Assembly: GCF_904848585.1 (NCBI RefSeq)
Contig: NZ_CAJHCR010000003.1
Location: 248,001 to 312,000 of the forward strand
Length of the DNA: 64,000 nucleotides
From: Paraburkholderia kirstenboschensis
Lineage (GTDB): Bacteria; Pseudomonadota; Gammaproteobacteria; Burkholderiales; Burkholderiaceae
Direction: 5' to 3'
Shown here: positions 44,581-52,277 of the stretch, piece by piece
How positions within the stretch are numbered: the first letter of the stretch is position 1
Layout: every line of letters starts with the position of its first letter
Translations under genes and position numbers: made by a program
The notes under the pieces: model-generated
What the model was told of the DNA's origin: nothing
The model's database searches: none
Seen by the model: only the letters and a program-made list of their open reading frames with translations

Positions 44581-45222
44581 TTACGCCTCGGCGAGAATCT
44601 GCTGGATGACCTGCTCGAAGGTCTCGACAGGTTGGCCGCCGCTCACCAGGTAGCGGCGATTGAAGATGATCGCAGGTACCGACTGGATGCCATGCGATTG
44701 AAATTCCTGTTCTTCAGCGCGGACCTCGTCGGCGTAGTCGCCGTTTTGCAACACGTTGCGCGCCGCGTTGGCGTCCAGTCCCACCGTCTGGGCTGCTTCG
44801 ACGAGCACGTCATGATTGCTCGGGTCCCGGCCCTCGGAATGATAGGCGCGCAGCAATTCAAGTTTGAGCGGCAACTGCTTGCCTTCAAGACCGGCCCAAT
44901 GCAGCAGGCGGTGTGCATCGAAAGTGTTGTAGACATGCGTGCGCGGCCCGAAGTTGAAACCGACGCTTGCGCCGCGCTCGCGAATCATTGCTTGCGTCTG
45001 CGCAATCTGCTCGGGTGTGTACCCATACTTCTTACCCAGATAGTCGACAATCGCCTCACCCTCGGACCTCATCTGCGGATTCAGTTCGAACGGATGCATG
45101 ACGATCTGTGCATCCACGGCGTCCCCCAGGCGCGCCAACGCAAGTTGCAGCGACGAAAGGCCGATGGCGCACCAGGGGCATGCGATATCGGAGACGAAAT
45201 CAATTGTGAGCGGTTGGGACAT
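44581..45222 (-). CDS. DsbA-family oxidoreductase (FrnE-like)
   Basis: The 213-residue protein starts PLTIDFVSDIACPWCAIGL, with the redox CPWC (residues about 15-18). A helical insert and the cis-Pro strand SVPAIIFNRRYLVSGGQP follow, as in FrnE/2-hydroxychromene isomerase-like DsbA proteins. No signal peptide is present, so it acts in the cytoplasm. It may be a disulfide oxidoreductase or isomerase in oxidative-stress response. Confidence 0.88.
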   Translation of the reverse strand: MSQPLTIDFVSDIACPWCAIGLSSLQLALARLGDAVDAQIVMHPFELNPQMRSEGEAIVDYLGKKYGYTPEQIAQTQAMIRERGASVGFNFGPRTHVYNTFDAHRLLHWAGLEGKQLPLKLELLRAYHSEGRDPSNHDVLVEAAQTVGLDANAARNVLQNGDYADEVRAEEQEFQSHGIQSVPAIIFNRRYLVSGGQPVETFEQVIQQILAEA

Positions 45223-45340
45223 GGCTTTCCTTTGGGCGATGGGGTAACAGGTGGAGACAGTCGGAGACAGGCGTATTGTTACCGATCCCGGCTACTCTCG
45301 CCTCCCAGCGCGGCAAGGAGGACCGCTGCGCAATTGCCCG

Positions 45341-46339
45341 CTATGCGCCGCGGGTCTTTCTGATCAGCAGACCGATGCCGCCGGCGATCCCGATACCGGC
45401 CAAAGCGCATAAAACGCCGCGGTGCCGAACCGCTAACATTTCCAGGCTCGCCGGTTTCGACTCGCTGTCAAAGCGTCCGTGGGCGCCATAATCGCCGGGG
45501 ACCGGATCGAAGAGATTGCTAGGCGCGTCGGGGCTGAGCGGTTCATCGGTGAGTTGTCCCTCGTAACCCGCCTTTGCCAGATATCTGTCGAGCAATCCCG
45601 GCGCGATGCGGTTTGCAAGAATCGCTTTGGCCGTCGGAAAACCCACCCATACCTCGCGCCGTTTATGTGTTGCGGCGAAATAGATGGCCCGTGCAGCCAC
45701 TTCCGGTTGGAAAATCGGCGCGACGGGTTTTGCTTTCCTACCCATCTTGTTGAGCGCCCAGTCGAACTGCGGCGTATTCAGAGCCGGTAGATTGACCATA
45801 GTCAAATGCACATTGAGCCGGTCGTGAATGATCTCGGAACGCAGCGCGTCGGTGAAGCCGCGGACCGCGAACTTTGCTCCGCAATAGATCGACTGTAGCG
45901 GCACCGAACGATAGCCCAGCGCGGAACCCACGTTGACAATCGTGCCGCGATTGCGCGTACGCATCCGCGATAGCGCGGCCATCGTGCCATGCACCTGGCC
46001 GAGATAGGTCACCTTCGTACCCCGCTCGAATTCCTGCGCGGTGAGTTTCGACACCGGCGCGAAGACGGTGGCCATTGCAACATTGACCCATACGTCGATA
46101 GGGCCAAGTTCCGCTTCTGTGCGCGTGGCGGCTTCTTCTACACGCTCCGCATCGGCGACATCGGTCGGAATGGCTAGCGCGCGCACGCCGTATGCGCGTT
46201 GGATCTCGTCGGCGGCGCGCGCGAGCCGCGCCGTGTCGCGCGAAAGCAATGCGACATCGTTGCCATGCCGCGCAAATTCCTCCGCAGCCGCGCGCCCAAC
46301 TCCCGCACCCGCTCCGGTCACAACGACAACTTTATTCAT
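45341..46339 (-). CDS. Short-chain dehydrogenase with C-terminal membrane helix
   Basis: ATG 46339 (MNKVVVVTG) has GAGGGA upstream and puts the NAD(P) motif TGAGAGVGRAAAE at residues 8-20; six more upstream codons are unlikely. In the 332-residue protein the active site is Ser (VGSALGYRS) plus YCGAK. After the SDR core comes about 90 residues ending in a hydrophobic helix (GVLCALAGIGIAGGIGLLI), so it is probably tail-anchored in the membrane. It is divergent from the PoxB-like gene. Substrate unknown. Confidence 0.85.
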   Translation of the reverse strand: MNKVVVVTGAGAGVGRAAAEEFARHGNDVALLSRDTARLARAADEIQRAYGVRALAIPTDVADAERVEEAATRTEAELGPIDVWVNVAMATVFAPVSKLTAQEFERGTKVTYLGQVHGTMAALSRMRTRNRGTIVNVGSALGYRSVPLQSIYCGAKFAVRGFTDALRSEIIHDRLNVHLTMVNLPALNTPQFDWALNKMGRKAKPVAPIFQPEVAARAIYFAATHKRREVWVGFPTAKAILANRIAPGLLDRYLAKAGYEGQLTDEPLSPDAPSNLFDPVPGDYGAHGRFDSESKPASLEMLAVRHRGVLCALAGIGIAGGIGLLIRKTRGA

Positions 46340-46429
46340 GGCGAAATCCCTCTGCACCGCGTGCGCATCGCACTTTTGTACAGCGCACCAGCAAAAAGCG
46401 AGCCCACTTCATTCGGACGGCACAGTTGA

Positions 46430-46448
46430 TTCTTTCTGCATGAAAGAA
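46430..46448. promoter_or_regulatory. Inverted repeat in SDR/PoxB-like divergent region
   Basis: TTCTTTC (46430-46436) and GAAAGAA (46442-46448) form a perfect 7-bp inverted repeat around TGCAT. It lies in the 173-bp divergent gap, a natural operator position for one or both genes. Confidence 0.45.
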
Positions 46449-46451
46449 CGC

Positions 46452-46477
46452 GGAACGCGCTTTGCAACCCTGTCTGG
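46452..46477 (+). promoter_or_regulatory. Possible ECF-type promoter of the PoxB-like gene
   Basis: GGAAC (46452-46456), 16 bases, then TCTGG (46473-46477) resembles the sigma-E/ECF pattern GAAC-N16-TCTRA. It lies 36 bases before ATG 46513. The -10 match is imperfect and other promoters are possible. Confidence 0.3.
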
Positions 46478-46512
46478 ATCTACATCAAGATTATTTTTGC
46501 GAGGAGCTGTCC

Positions 46513-48348
46513 ATGTCCATCACCGTCGGCGACTTTATTATCGAGCGACTCCAGGCGTGGGGTGTGCGCCGGATCTTTGGGTACCCTGGCGACGGCATCA
46601 ATGGCGTGTTCGGCGCGTTGAATCGCGCACAAACGGAAGCCAAAAAGCATCGTAAGAACACGGATCAACCGGAGCCGATCGAATTCATTCAGGTTCGTCA
46701 TGAGGAAATGGCGGCCTTCATGGCATCGGCCCATGCGAAATTCACCGGTGAACTCGGAGTTTGCATCGCGACGTCCGGGCCAGGCGCATCGCACCTCGTC
46801 ACGGGACTCTACGACGCCCGGATGGACCACATGCCCGTGCTGGCGATAACGGGTCAGCAGGCACGTTCGGCACTCGGCGGTCATTATCAGCAGGAGGTTG
46901 ATCTCGTCTCGCTGTTCAAGGATGTCGCAGGGGCTTTCGTCCAGCAGGCCTCGGTGCCCGCGCAAGTGCGCCATCTCGTGGATCGCGCGATACGTACCGC
47001 ACTTTCCGAGCGCAAGGTGACCGCGCTCGTACTGCCCAACGACTTGCAGGACTTGCCTTACGAGCCGCCCGCGCGCAAGCATGGCACGTTGCATTCGGGT
47101 GTCGGCTATCGCGCGCCGCGTCTCGTTCCACAAGCGGAAGATCTTCAACAGGCCGCGGACGTACTCAACGCCGGCAAGAAAGTCGCGATACTCGTCGGCG
47201 CTGGCGCATTGCACGCAACCGACGAAGTCATCGCCGTCGCTGAAAAGCTGGGCGCGGGCGTCGCGAAGGCGCTGCTCGGCAAAGCCGCGCTACCCGACGA
47301 TCTGCCGTGGGTCACCGGCTCGATCGGTCTGCTCGGCACCAAGCCGAGCTACGACCTCATGACCGAGTGCGATACGTTGCTGATGATCGGCTCGGGCTTT
47401 CCATACTCGGAGTTTCTGCCCAAGGAAGGCGCGGCGCGCGGTGTACAGATCGACCTGAAGGCCGACATGCTGAGTCTGCGTTATCCGATGGAAGTGAATC
47501 TTGTCGGCGATAGCGTGGAAACGCTGCGCGAGTTGCTGCCGTTGCTCGAACATAAGCAGGACCGTGCATGGCGCAAAACGATCGAAGGCTGGACTGCCGA
47601 CTGGTGGAAGACGCTCGACAAGCGCGCGCACGAGCCAGGCAAGGACGCAGTCAATCCGCAACGCACCGTATGGGAACTGTCGCCACGCGTTCCGTCGAAC
47701 GCCATTGTGACGAGCGATTCGGGCTCCTGCGCGAACTGGTATGCGCGCGATCTCAAAGTGCAGCGCGGCATGATGTGCTCGCTGTCCGGAGGACTTGCGT
47801 CGATGGGCGCGGCTGTACCCTATGCGATTGCCGCGAAGTTTGCCTATCCCGAGCGCCCCGTAATCGCATTGGTCGGCGACGGCGCGATGCAAATGAACAA
47901 CATGGCGGAACTCATCACCGTATCGAAGTACTGGAAAGGCTGGGCCGATCCGCGCTGGATCTGCATGGTGCTGAACAATCAGGACCTGAATCAGGTCACG
48001 TGGGAACAGCGCGTGATGGAAGGCGATCCGAAATTCGAGGCTTCACAGGACATTCCTTCCGTGCCGTATCACAAGTTCGCGGAATTGATCGGCCTGAAAG
48101 GCATTTATGTCGACGACGCGGAGCAGATGGGCGCCGCATGGGACACAGCGCTTGCCGCTGATCGTCCCGTCGTGATCGAGGTGAAGGCCGACCCGAACAT
48201 TGCGCCGTTGCCGCCGCATATCACGCTGGCACAGGCAAAGGCATTTGCATCGACCCTGCTAAAGGGCGATCCGGACGAAGGCAACGTAATCGTGCAGACC
48301 GCCAAGCAGGTGCTTGGCGCAGTGCTGCCGGGTCATCACGACGAGTAA
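46513..48348 (+). CDS. Thiamine diphosphate-dependent enzyme, pyruvate oxidase (PoxB)-like
   Basis: ATG 46513 follows GAGGAGCTGTCC. The 611-residue protein has the three ThDP domains: the N-terminal PYR domain with its activating Glu in FIQVRHEEMAAF and SGPGASHLVTGLYDAR, a middle FAD/Rossmann-like domain (KVAILVGAGAL), and a C-terminal PP domain with VGDGAMQMNNMAEL and a Asn-containing NNQDLNQVTWEQRVM metal site. Length and order match PoxB-like oxidases and related ThDP enzymes, which convert pyruvate to acetate and CO2. Substrate cannot be fixed: this group also includes acetolactate synthase-like proteins. It may be stress-regulated with the divergent SDR. Confidence 0.88.
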   Translation: MSITVGDFIIERLQAWGVRRIFGYPGDGINGVFGALNRAQTEAKKHRKNTDQPEPIEFIQVRHEEMAAFMASAHAKFTGELGVCIATSGPGASHLVTGLYDARMDHMPVLAITGQQARSALGGHYQQEVDLVSLFKDVAGAFVQQASVPAQVRHLVDRAIRTALSERKVTALVLPNDLQDLPYEPPARKHGTLHSGVGYRAPRLVPQAEDLQQAADVLNAGKKVAILVGAGALHATDEVIAVAEKLGAGVAKALLGKAALPDDLPWVTGSIGLLGTKPSYDLMTECDTLLMIGSGFPYSEFLPKEGAARGVQIDLKADMLSLRYPMEVNLVGDSVETLRELLPLLEHKQDRAWRKTIEGWTADWWKTLDKRAHEPGKDAVNPQRTVWELSPRVPSNAIVTSDSGSCANWYARDLKVQRGMMCSLSGGLASMGAAVPYAIAAKFAYPERPVIALVGDGAMQMNNMAELITVSKYWKGWADPRWICMVLNNQDLNQVTWEQRVMEGDPKFEASQDIPSVPYHKFAELIGLKGIYVDDAEQMGAAWDTALAADRPVVIEVKADPNIAPLPPHITLAQAKAFASTLLKGDPDEGNVIVQTAKQVLGAVLPGHHDE

Positions 48349-48501
48349 GCGTGCGGCGCTGGCAATTCAGCCATTACATGCAGGACGGTAAATCGCATAG
48401 CCGACCCGCTGTGCGCTAAGAATTGGAAGTGTCATTTCGGAAGGCATGCCGAATGCTGCCCGAAAGAAATCGTCAACTACTCTTAGAAGGAGGGCCGAAT
48501 C

Positions 48502-49086
48502 GTGAAGCTTTATTATTCACCAGGCGCGTGCAGTCTGGCCGATCACATTGCCATGCACGAAGCAGGTATGGATTTCGACCGCGTGCGCGTCGACCTCAAA
48601 ACGAAAACAACGGAGACGGGTCAAGATTTCAATGAAATCAACCCGAAGAGCTATGTGCCGACAGTCGAATTCGACGACGGTCAACGTCTCACAGAAAACG
48701 TCGCAATCCTTTCATGGGTCGCCCAACGCAAGCCGTCACTGTCACCGTCGGGCGAGTTAGGCGCGACACGTCTGGTGGAGATGCTGGCCTTTATTTCAAC
48801 GGAATTGCACAAGCAATTCGGCCGCGTATTCAAACCCGCGTCGGATGAAGAAGCGAGCGCCGCGAGAGAGAAACTGGGCCAGCGTTTTCAGCTCATTTCT
48901 ACCATGCTGAAGGGCGACTATCTGTTCGGTGCAGAAGCGAGCGTGGCGGACGCGTACCTGTTCACAATGCTTCTATGGGCCAAGAAAGTGAACATCGAGG
49001 TGCCGCAGAAACTCGCGGACTTCGCACAACGCATGCGGACGCGACCTGCGGTACAACTCGCGTTGAAACACGAGGGGATCGAATAA
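48502..49086 (+). CDS. Glutathione S-transferase, beta class
   Basis: GTG 48502 is preceded by AGAAGGAGGG. The 194-residue product has the GST thioredoxin-like domain starting MKLYYSPGACSLADHIAMHE, where Cys10 is the typical beta-class residue, and the cis-Pro SYVPTVEFDDG. The alpha-helical C-domain follows. It conjugates glutathione or reduces its adducts in the cytoplasm. A terminator follows at 49104-49124. A function in aromatic catabolism or stress is likely. Confidence 0.9.
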   Translation: MKLYYSPGACSLADHIAMHEAGMDFDRVRVDLKTKTTETGQDFNEINPKSYVPTVEFDDGQRLTENVAILSWVAQRKPSLSPSGELGATRLVEMLAFISTELHKQFGRVFKPASDEEASAAREKLGQRFQLISTMLKGDYLFGAEASVADAYLFTMLLWAKKVNIEVPQKLADFAQRMRTRPAVQLALKHEGIE

Positions 49087-49103
49087 GGCGCATGCCAGCG
49101 TTC

Positions 49104-49124
49104 GGGCGGCGAACCCGCCCTTTT
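49104..49124 (+). terminator. Intrinsic terminator after the GST gene
   Basis: A 6-bp GC stem (GGGCGG 49104-49109 with CCGCCC 49115-49120) with a 5-base loop is followed by TTTT, starting 18 bases after the GST stop. Confidence 0.7.
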
Positions 49125-49149
49125 CGGGCTGGCTGCGAAAACGTAGCCG

Positions 49150-49293
49150 TTGCCGATCGCCTATATCGTCACGCTGTTCGCGCTGATTCTGGTTTTCGAA
49201 CTGCTGCCGTATTTCAAAGAACTATGGCGCGGCTTGCGCAGCCGCCGACGCGGTCTTGCATCGGCGGATGCGAGCGGTCACAGCTCGCCGTTA
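49150..49293 (+). other. Possible small membrane protein or gene remnant
   Basis: A frame that starts with TTG directly after an in-frame TAG (49144) encodes PIAYIVTLFALILVFELLPYFKELWRGL, a clear hydrophobic helix with an Arg-rich end. Codons are of the type used by neighbouring genes. The frame continues for further codons overlapping the convergent lactonase gene, where it loses character. No ribosome site is visible. It may be a truncated remnant; the first half is all that is supported. Confidence 0.3.
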
Positions 49294-49294
49294 T

Positions 49295-50395
49295 CTACTC
49301 GGCGTTCGAACCGTCAAACTGCACGATCTCGATCCAGTTGGCGCCCTTACCCACCGGGTATTGCCCCAGCGCGCTCAACGCGCCGGTCTTCCGGTCGATC
49401 CTGTATGCGCTCAGGTTGGTCGACAGTTGTCCGACCGCGAGCAGATAATTCCCCGACGGATCGACGTTGAAGCCGCGCGGCTGCTTTTCGGTGGCGTAGG
49501 TGCCGATACGTGTCAGCTTGCCCGACGCACGCTCCACGCGATAGGCAGCGAGCGTGCTCGAAGTGCGTTCCGACGCGTACACGAAGCGGCCATCCGGCGT
49601 GATGTGAACATCGGCGCCCCACGGCTTATCGCCGGAAAAATTGGGCGGCAGAATGGAAATGGTCTGCACCGGCTTAACCGAATCGCGCCGATTGTCGAAT
49701 GCGAGCACGTGCAGCTTGCCGTCGAGTTCGTCGATCAGATAAACAAAACGCTGATCCGGCGAGAACACGAAATGGCGTGGTCCCGATTTGGCGGCAAGCG
49801 AATACGCGGGCGCGGCGTCTTCGGTCAGTGAACCCTTCGACGGATCGAACTTCAGGCGCAACCAGGCGTCGGAACCGAGCACCGACGCAAATACATAACG
49901 GTTATCGGGCGCGTTGCGAATAGCATGCGCCATTGGGCCTGTCTTTATGATCTGCTGAACGTCTTGCGCCACACCATTCGAGTCGATGCTGTTCACGGCC
50001 AGCAGATTGCCGCCGTACGAAGCGGAGAACAGGTAGCGGCCGCTCGCATCGGTCGACACGTAGGCCATGCTGTCCGCGAGGGGCGCCTTGCCGAGTTCGC
50101 TGAGGCGGCCGTCGAGCGGATTGATCGCGAAGCTCACCACGCGATAAGGTTTCGAACGCACACCTGCGTAAAGCCGCAAATGGTCCGGCGAGAAAGCCAT
50201 CGGCATGACAGTGCCGGCCAGGCCCACCGTTTCCACGGGCTTCAGTACGCCATTCGATGTGTCGAGGCTGAACACCGAAATGTCCTGACTGTCCGCGTTC
50301 GACACATACGCATACGTTGCCGCATGCGTAGCGGCGGACATCGCCACACCGGCTAACAGGATTGCGACTGCACGCGAGACGGCTTTAATGCCCAT
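49295..50395 (-). CDS. Periplasmic lactonase family beta-propeller (6-phosphogluconolactonase-like)
   Basis: ATG 50395 (MGIKAVSR) gives a clean signal peptide (AVAILLAGVAMSAATHA-A, about residue 26). The 366-residue mature part is a seven-bladed propeller of the Lactonase (YbhE/Pgl) type. Repeats are YAYVSNADSQDISVFSLD, FSPDHLRLYAGV, FVYASERTSSTLAAYRV and PRGFNVDPSGNYLLAVGQ. YbhE is cytoplasmic; this one carries a signal peptide, so a true phosphogluconolactone substrate is unlikely. It may hydrolyse a lactone or bind a ligand in the periplasm. Confidence 0.82.
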   Translation of the reverse strand: MGIKAVSRAVAILLAGVAMSAATHAATYAYVSNADSQDISVFSLDTSNGVLKPVETVGLAGTVMPMAFSPDHLRLYAGVRSKPYRVVSFAINPLDGRLSELGKAPLADSMAYVSTDASGRYLFSASYGGNLLAVNSIDSNGVAQDVQQIIKTGPMAHAIRNAPDNRYVFASVLGSDAWLRLKFDPSKGSLTEDAAPAYSLAAKSGPRHFVFSPDQRFVYLIDELDGKLHVLAFDNRRDSVKPVQTISILPPNFSGDKPWGADVHITPDGRFVYASERTSSTLAAYRVERASGKLTRIGTYATEKQPRGFNVDPSGNYLLAVGQLSTNLSAYRIDRKTGALSALGQYPVGKGANWIEIVQFDGSNAE

Positions 50396-50438
50396 GTTTA
50401 TTTTCCGATCGAGTTGGATATGATTGGTCGACACCGGG

Positions 50439-51989
50439 TTAGCGAAGGCGGAATGCCGACACGGCATCCGTCATCGACTGAGCCTGATGCTCGAGAGCAC
50501 TCGCAGCGGCCGCAGCCTCTTCGACGAGGGCTGCATTCTGTTGCGTCACCTGATCCATCTGGCTCACGGCTTTGCCGACCTGCTCGATGCCCGCGGTTTG
50601 CTCGACAGTCGCCGATGTGATCTCCGCCATGATAGTCGCAACGCCTTGAACCGCCCCGACGATTTCGCTCATCGTATGGCCGGCCTGCGTGACGAGTTCA
50701 TTACCGTGGCGCACGTCATCCACCGAAGCGGAGATGAGCGACTTGATTTCCTGCGCGGCACTCGCGCTGCGTTGAGCGAGCGTGCGCACTTCGCCGGCAA
50801 CGACAGCGAAGCCGCGGCCCTGCTCGCCGGCGCGCGCCGATTCCACCGCGGCATTGAGCGCCAGAATGTTGGTCTGGAACGCGATGCTGTCGATCATGCC
50901 GGTGATCTCCGCGATCTTCTGCGAGCTAGCGGTGATGGCGGTCATAGTCTGCACCGCGCGCTGCACGACGTCGCCGCCACGCTGCGCCACGTCGGCAGCG
51001 CTTGCCGCGAGCGTGCTCGCCTGGCGAGCATTGTCCGCGTTCTGCTTCACGGTGGAGGTGAGCTCCTCCATGCTGGCCGCCGTTTCTTCGAGCGATGCGG
51101 ACTGTTCCTCGGTGCGGCTCGACAAGTCGAGGTTGCCCGCGGCAATCTCGCGCGCGCCGCCGTGAATCGCCTCGCAATTGACACGGACGTTCGACACCGT
51201 TTGCGCGAGTCCGGCCTGCATGCGCGACATCGCCATGAACAACTGGCCGATTTCGCTCTTGCTGCCTGGAGGAATAGAGGTGGTCAAATCATTGCCGGCA
51301 ATCCGGTCGAGCAGTTTGGACGCCTGCTGTAGCGGACGGATCACAATCTTACGCAACGCGAAATGCGTGGCAACGATCAATGCGAGAGCAAGTGCGACGC
51401 CCGTGACGACCATCATGAAAATCCAGCCGTATTCCCGTTCGTTTCTCGCCGCGGACTCCTTCGCGAGCGCACCGGCAAGGTTCTGAAACTTCTCTACGTT
51501 CGCCGAATAGACCTGACCCGCAAGCGTAATATCGCGGTCGTTGATTGCAACATAGGCGTCCGTGTCGCCACGCTGTAGCGCGTCGAACGACTTCTTCAGT
51601 GTTGCCGCCAGCGCATTCGACGAGTCGACGAGCTGCTGTTTCAGCGCATCGTCCTGTCCCACGAATCTAGGTGCCGACGCGAAAGCACGCGTTTCGGCGT
51701 CAGCGCGATCGAAGGTTCGCTGCGCGCTAGCGAGCGCCGAATCGCGAGTGGCGAGATCGTTGCGCTCCTTCAGCGCCGCGTAAGCGCGAGTAAGGGCAGC
51801 CCGGGTACGGGTGCTGTCTTTATAGCCGTCGTTGGCGAGTATCTCCTGAGTGGCAATCTCCTGAAGCCGCTGCGCGTTCTCGTTCGAGCGGCCAAGCGCG
51901 AACACACCGACCACGCCGCCAAACGTGATCATCGCGGCAAACAGGACCAGTACTGCGAGTAAGCTGTTTTTTACTGTGAAATCGCGCAT
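50439..51989 (-). CDS. Methyl-accepting chemotaxis protein
   Basis: ATG 51989 follows GGAGAGC; a TTG nine bases upstream would itself use the ribosome site. The 516-residue protein has TM1 (about 9-29), a periplasmic four-helix-bundle-like sensor (30-180) and TM2 (about 187-207). A HAMP domain and a signalling hairpin follow with the MCP signature IDSIAFQTNILALNAAVESARAGEQGRGFAVVAGEVRTLAQRS. The C-terminus (DAVSAFRLR) lacks the NWETF pentapeptide that binds CheR. An AT-rich stretch TTAATAATTAA lies upstream at 52022-52032. The ligand is unknown. Confidence 0.92.
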   Translation of the reverse strand: MRDFTVKNSLLAVLVLFAAMITFGGVVGVFALGRSNENAQRLQEIATQEILANDGYKDSTRTRAALTRAYAALKERNDLATRDSALASAQRTFDRADAETRAFASAPRFVGQDDALKQQLVDSSNALAATLKKSFDALQRGDTDAYVAINDRDITLAGQVYSANVEKFQNLAGALAKESAARNEREYGWIFMMVVTGVALALALIVATHFALRKIVIRPLQQASKLLDRIAGNDLTTSIPPGSKSEIGQLFMAMSRMQAGLAQTVSNVRVNCEAIHGGAREIAAGNLDLSSRTEEQSASLEETAASMEELTSTVKQNADNARQASTLAASAADVAQRGGDVVQRAVQTMTAITASSQKIAEITGMIDSIAFQTNILALNAAVESARAGEQGRGFAVVAGEVRTLAQRSASAAQEIKSLISASVDDVRHGNELVTQAGHTMSEIVGAVQGVATIMAEITSATVEQTAGIEQVGKAVSQMDQVTQQNAALVEEAAAAASALEHQAQSMTDAVSAFRLR

Positions 51990-52277
51990 GCTCTCCAAAC
52001 CCGTTCGTTGTCTGTTGCTCTTTAATTATTAACGGCAAGAGATGCGCGAACTTGAATGTGGCCAGCCCCGCGCGGCGTCGCATCGGCACCTCGCTGCATG
52101 TGCCGCCTTGCCCTGTCCGGCTTGATGCCGCGCTTTACTGGCGGACCGACTCTGGCGCACAATTCAGCCGAAACGGCTGCCCACCGACATTTCCGTGCTG
52201 CCGATTATTCGCAGCCTCGTGCCAATCCGGCAGCGTAGCGACGTGCTGCACCGTGCGTCTTTCTAATCGGACACCTC

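Noticed and set aside
45240..45285. GGTAACA/TGTTACC repeat and GGAGACAG direct repeats between SDR and DsbA-like genes
   Set aside because: The arms are 7 bases with a 30-base gap and the direct repeats are short; this is within chance expectation for a gap of this length.
43543..45363. 606-residue plus-strand frame across the propeller and DsbA-like genes
   Set aside because: It is opposite two genes with clear signal peptide and CPWC motif; the frame is Arg/Ala/His-rich as expected of GC-rich antisense.
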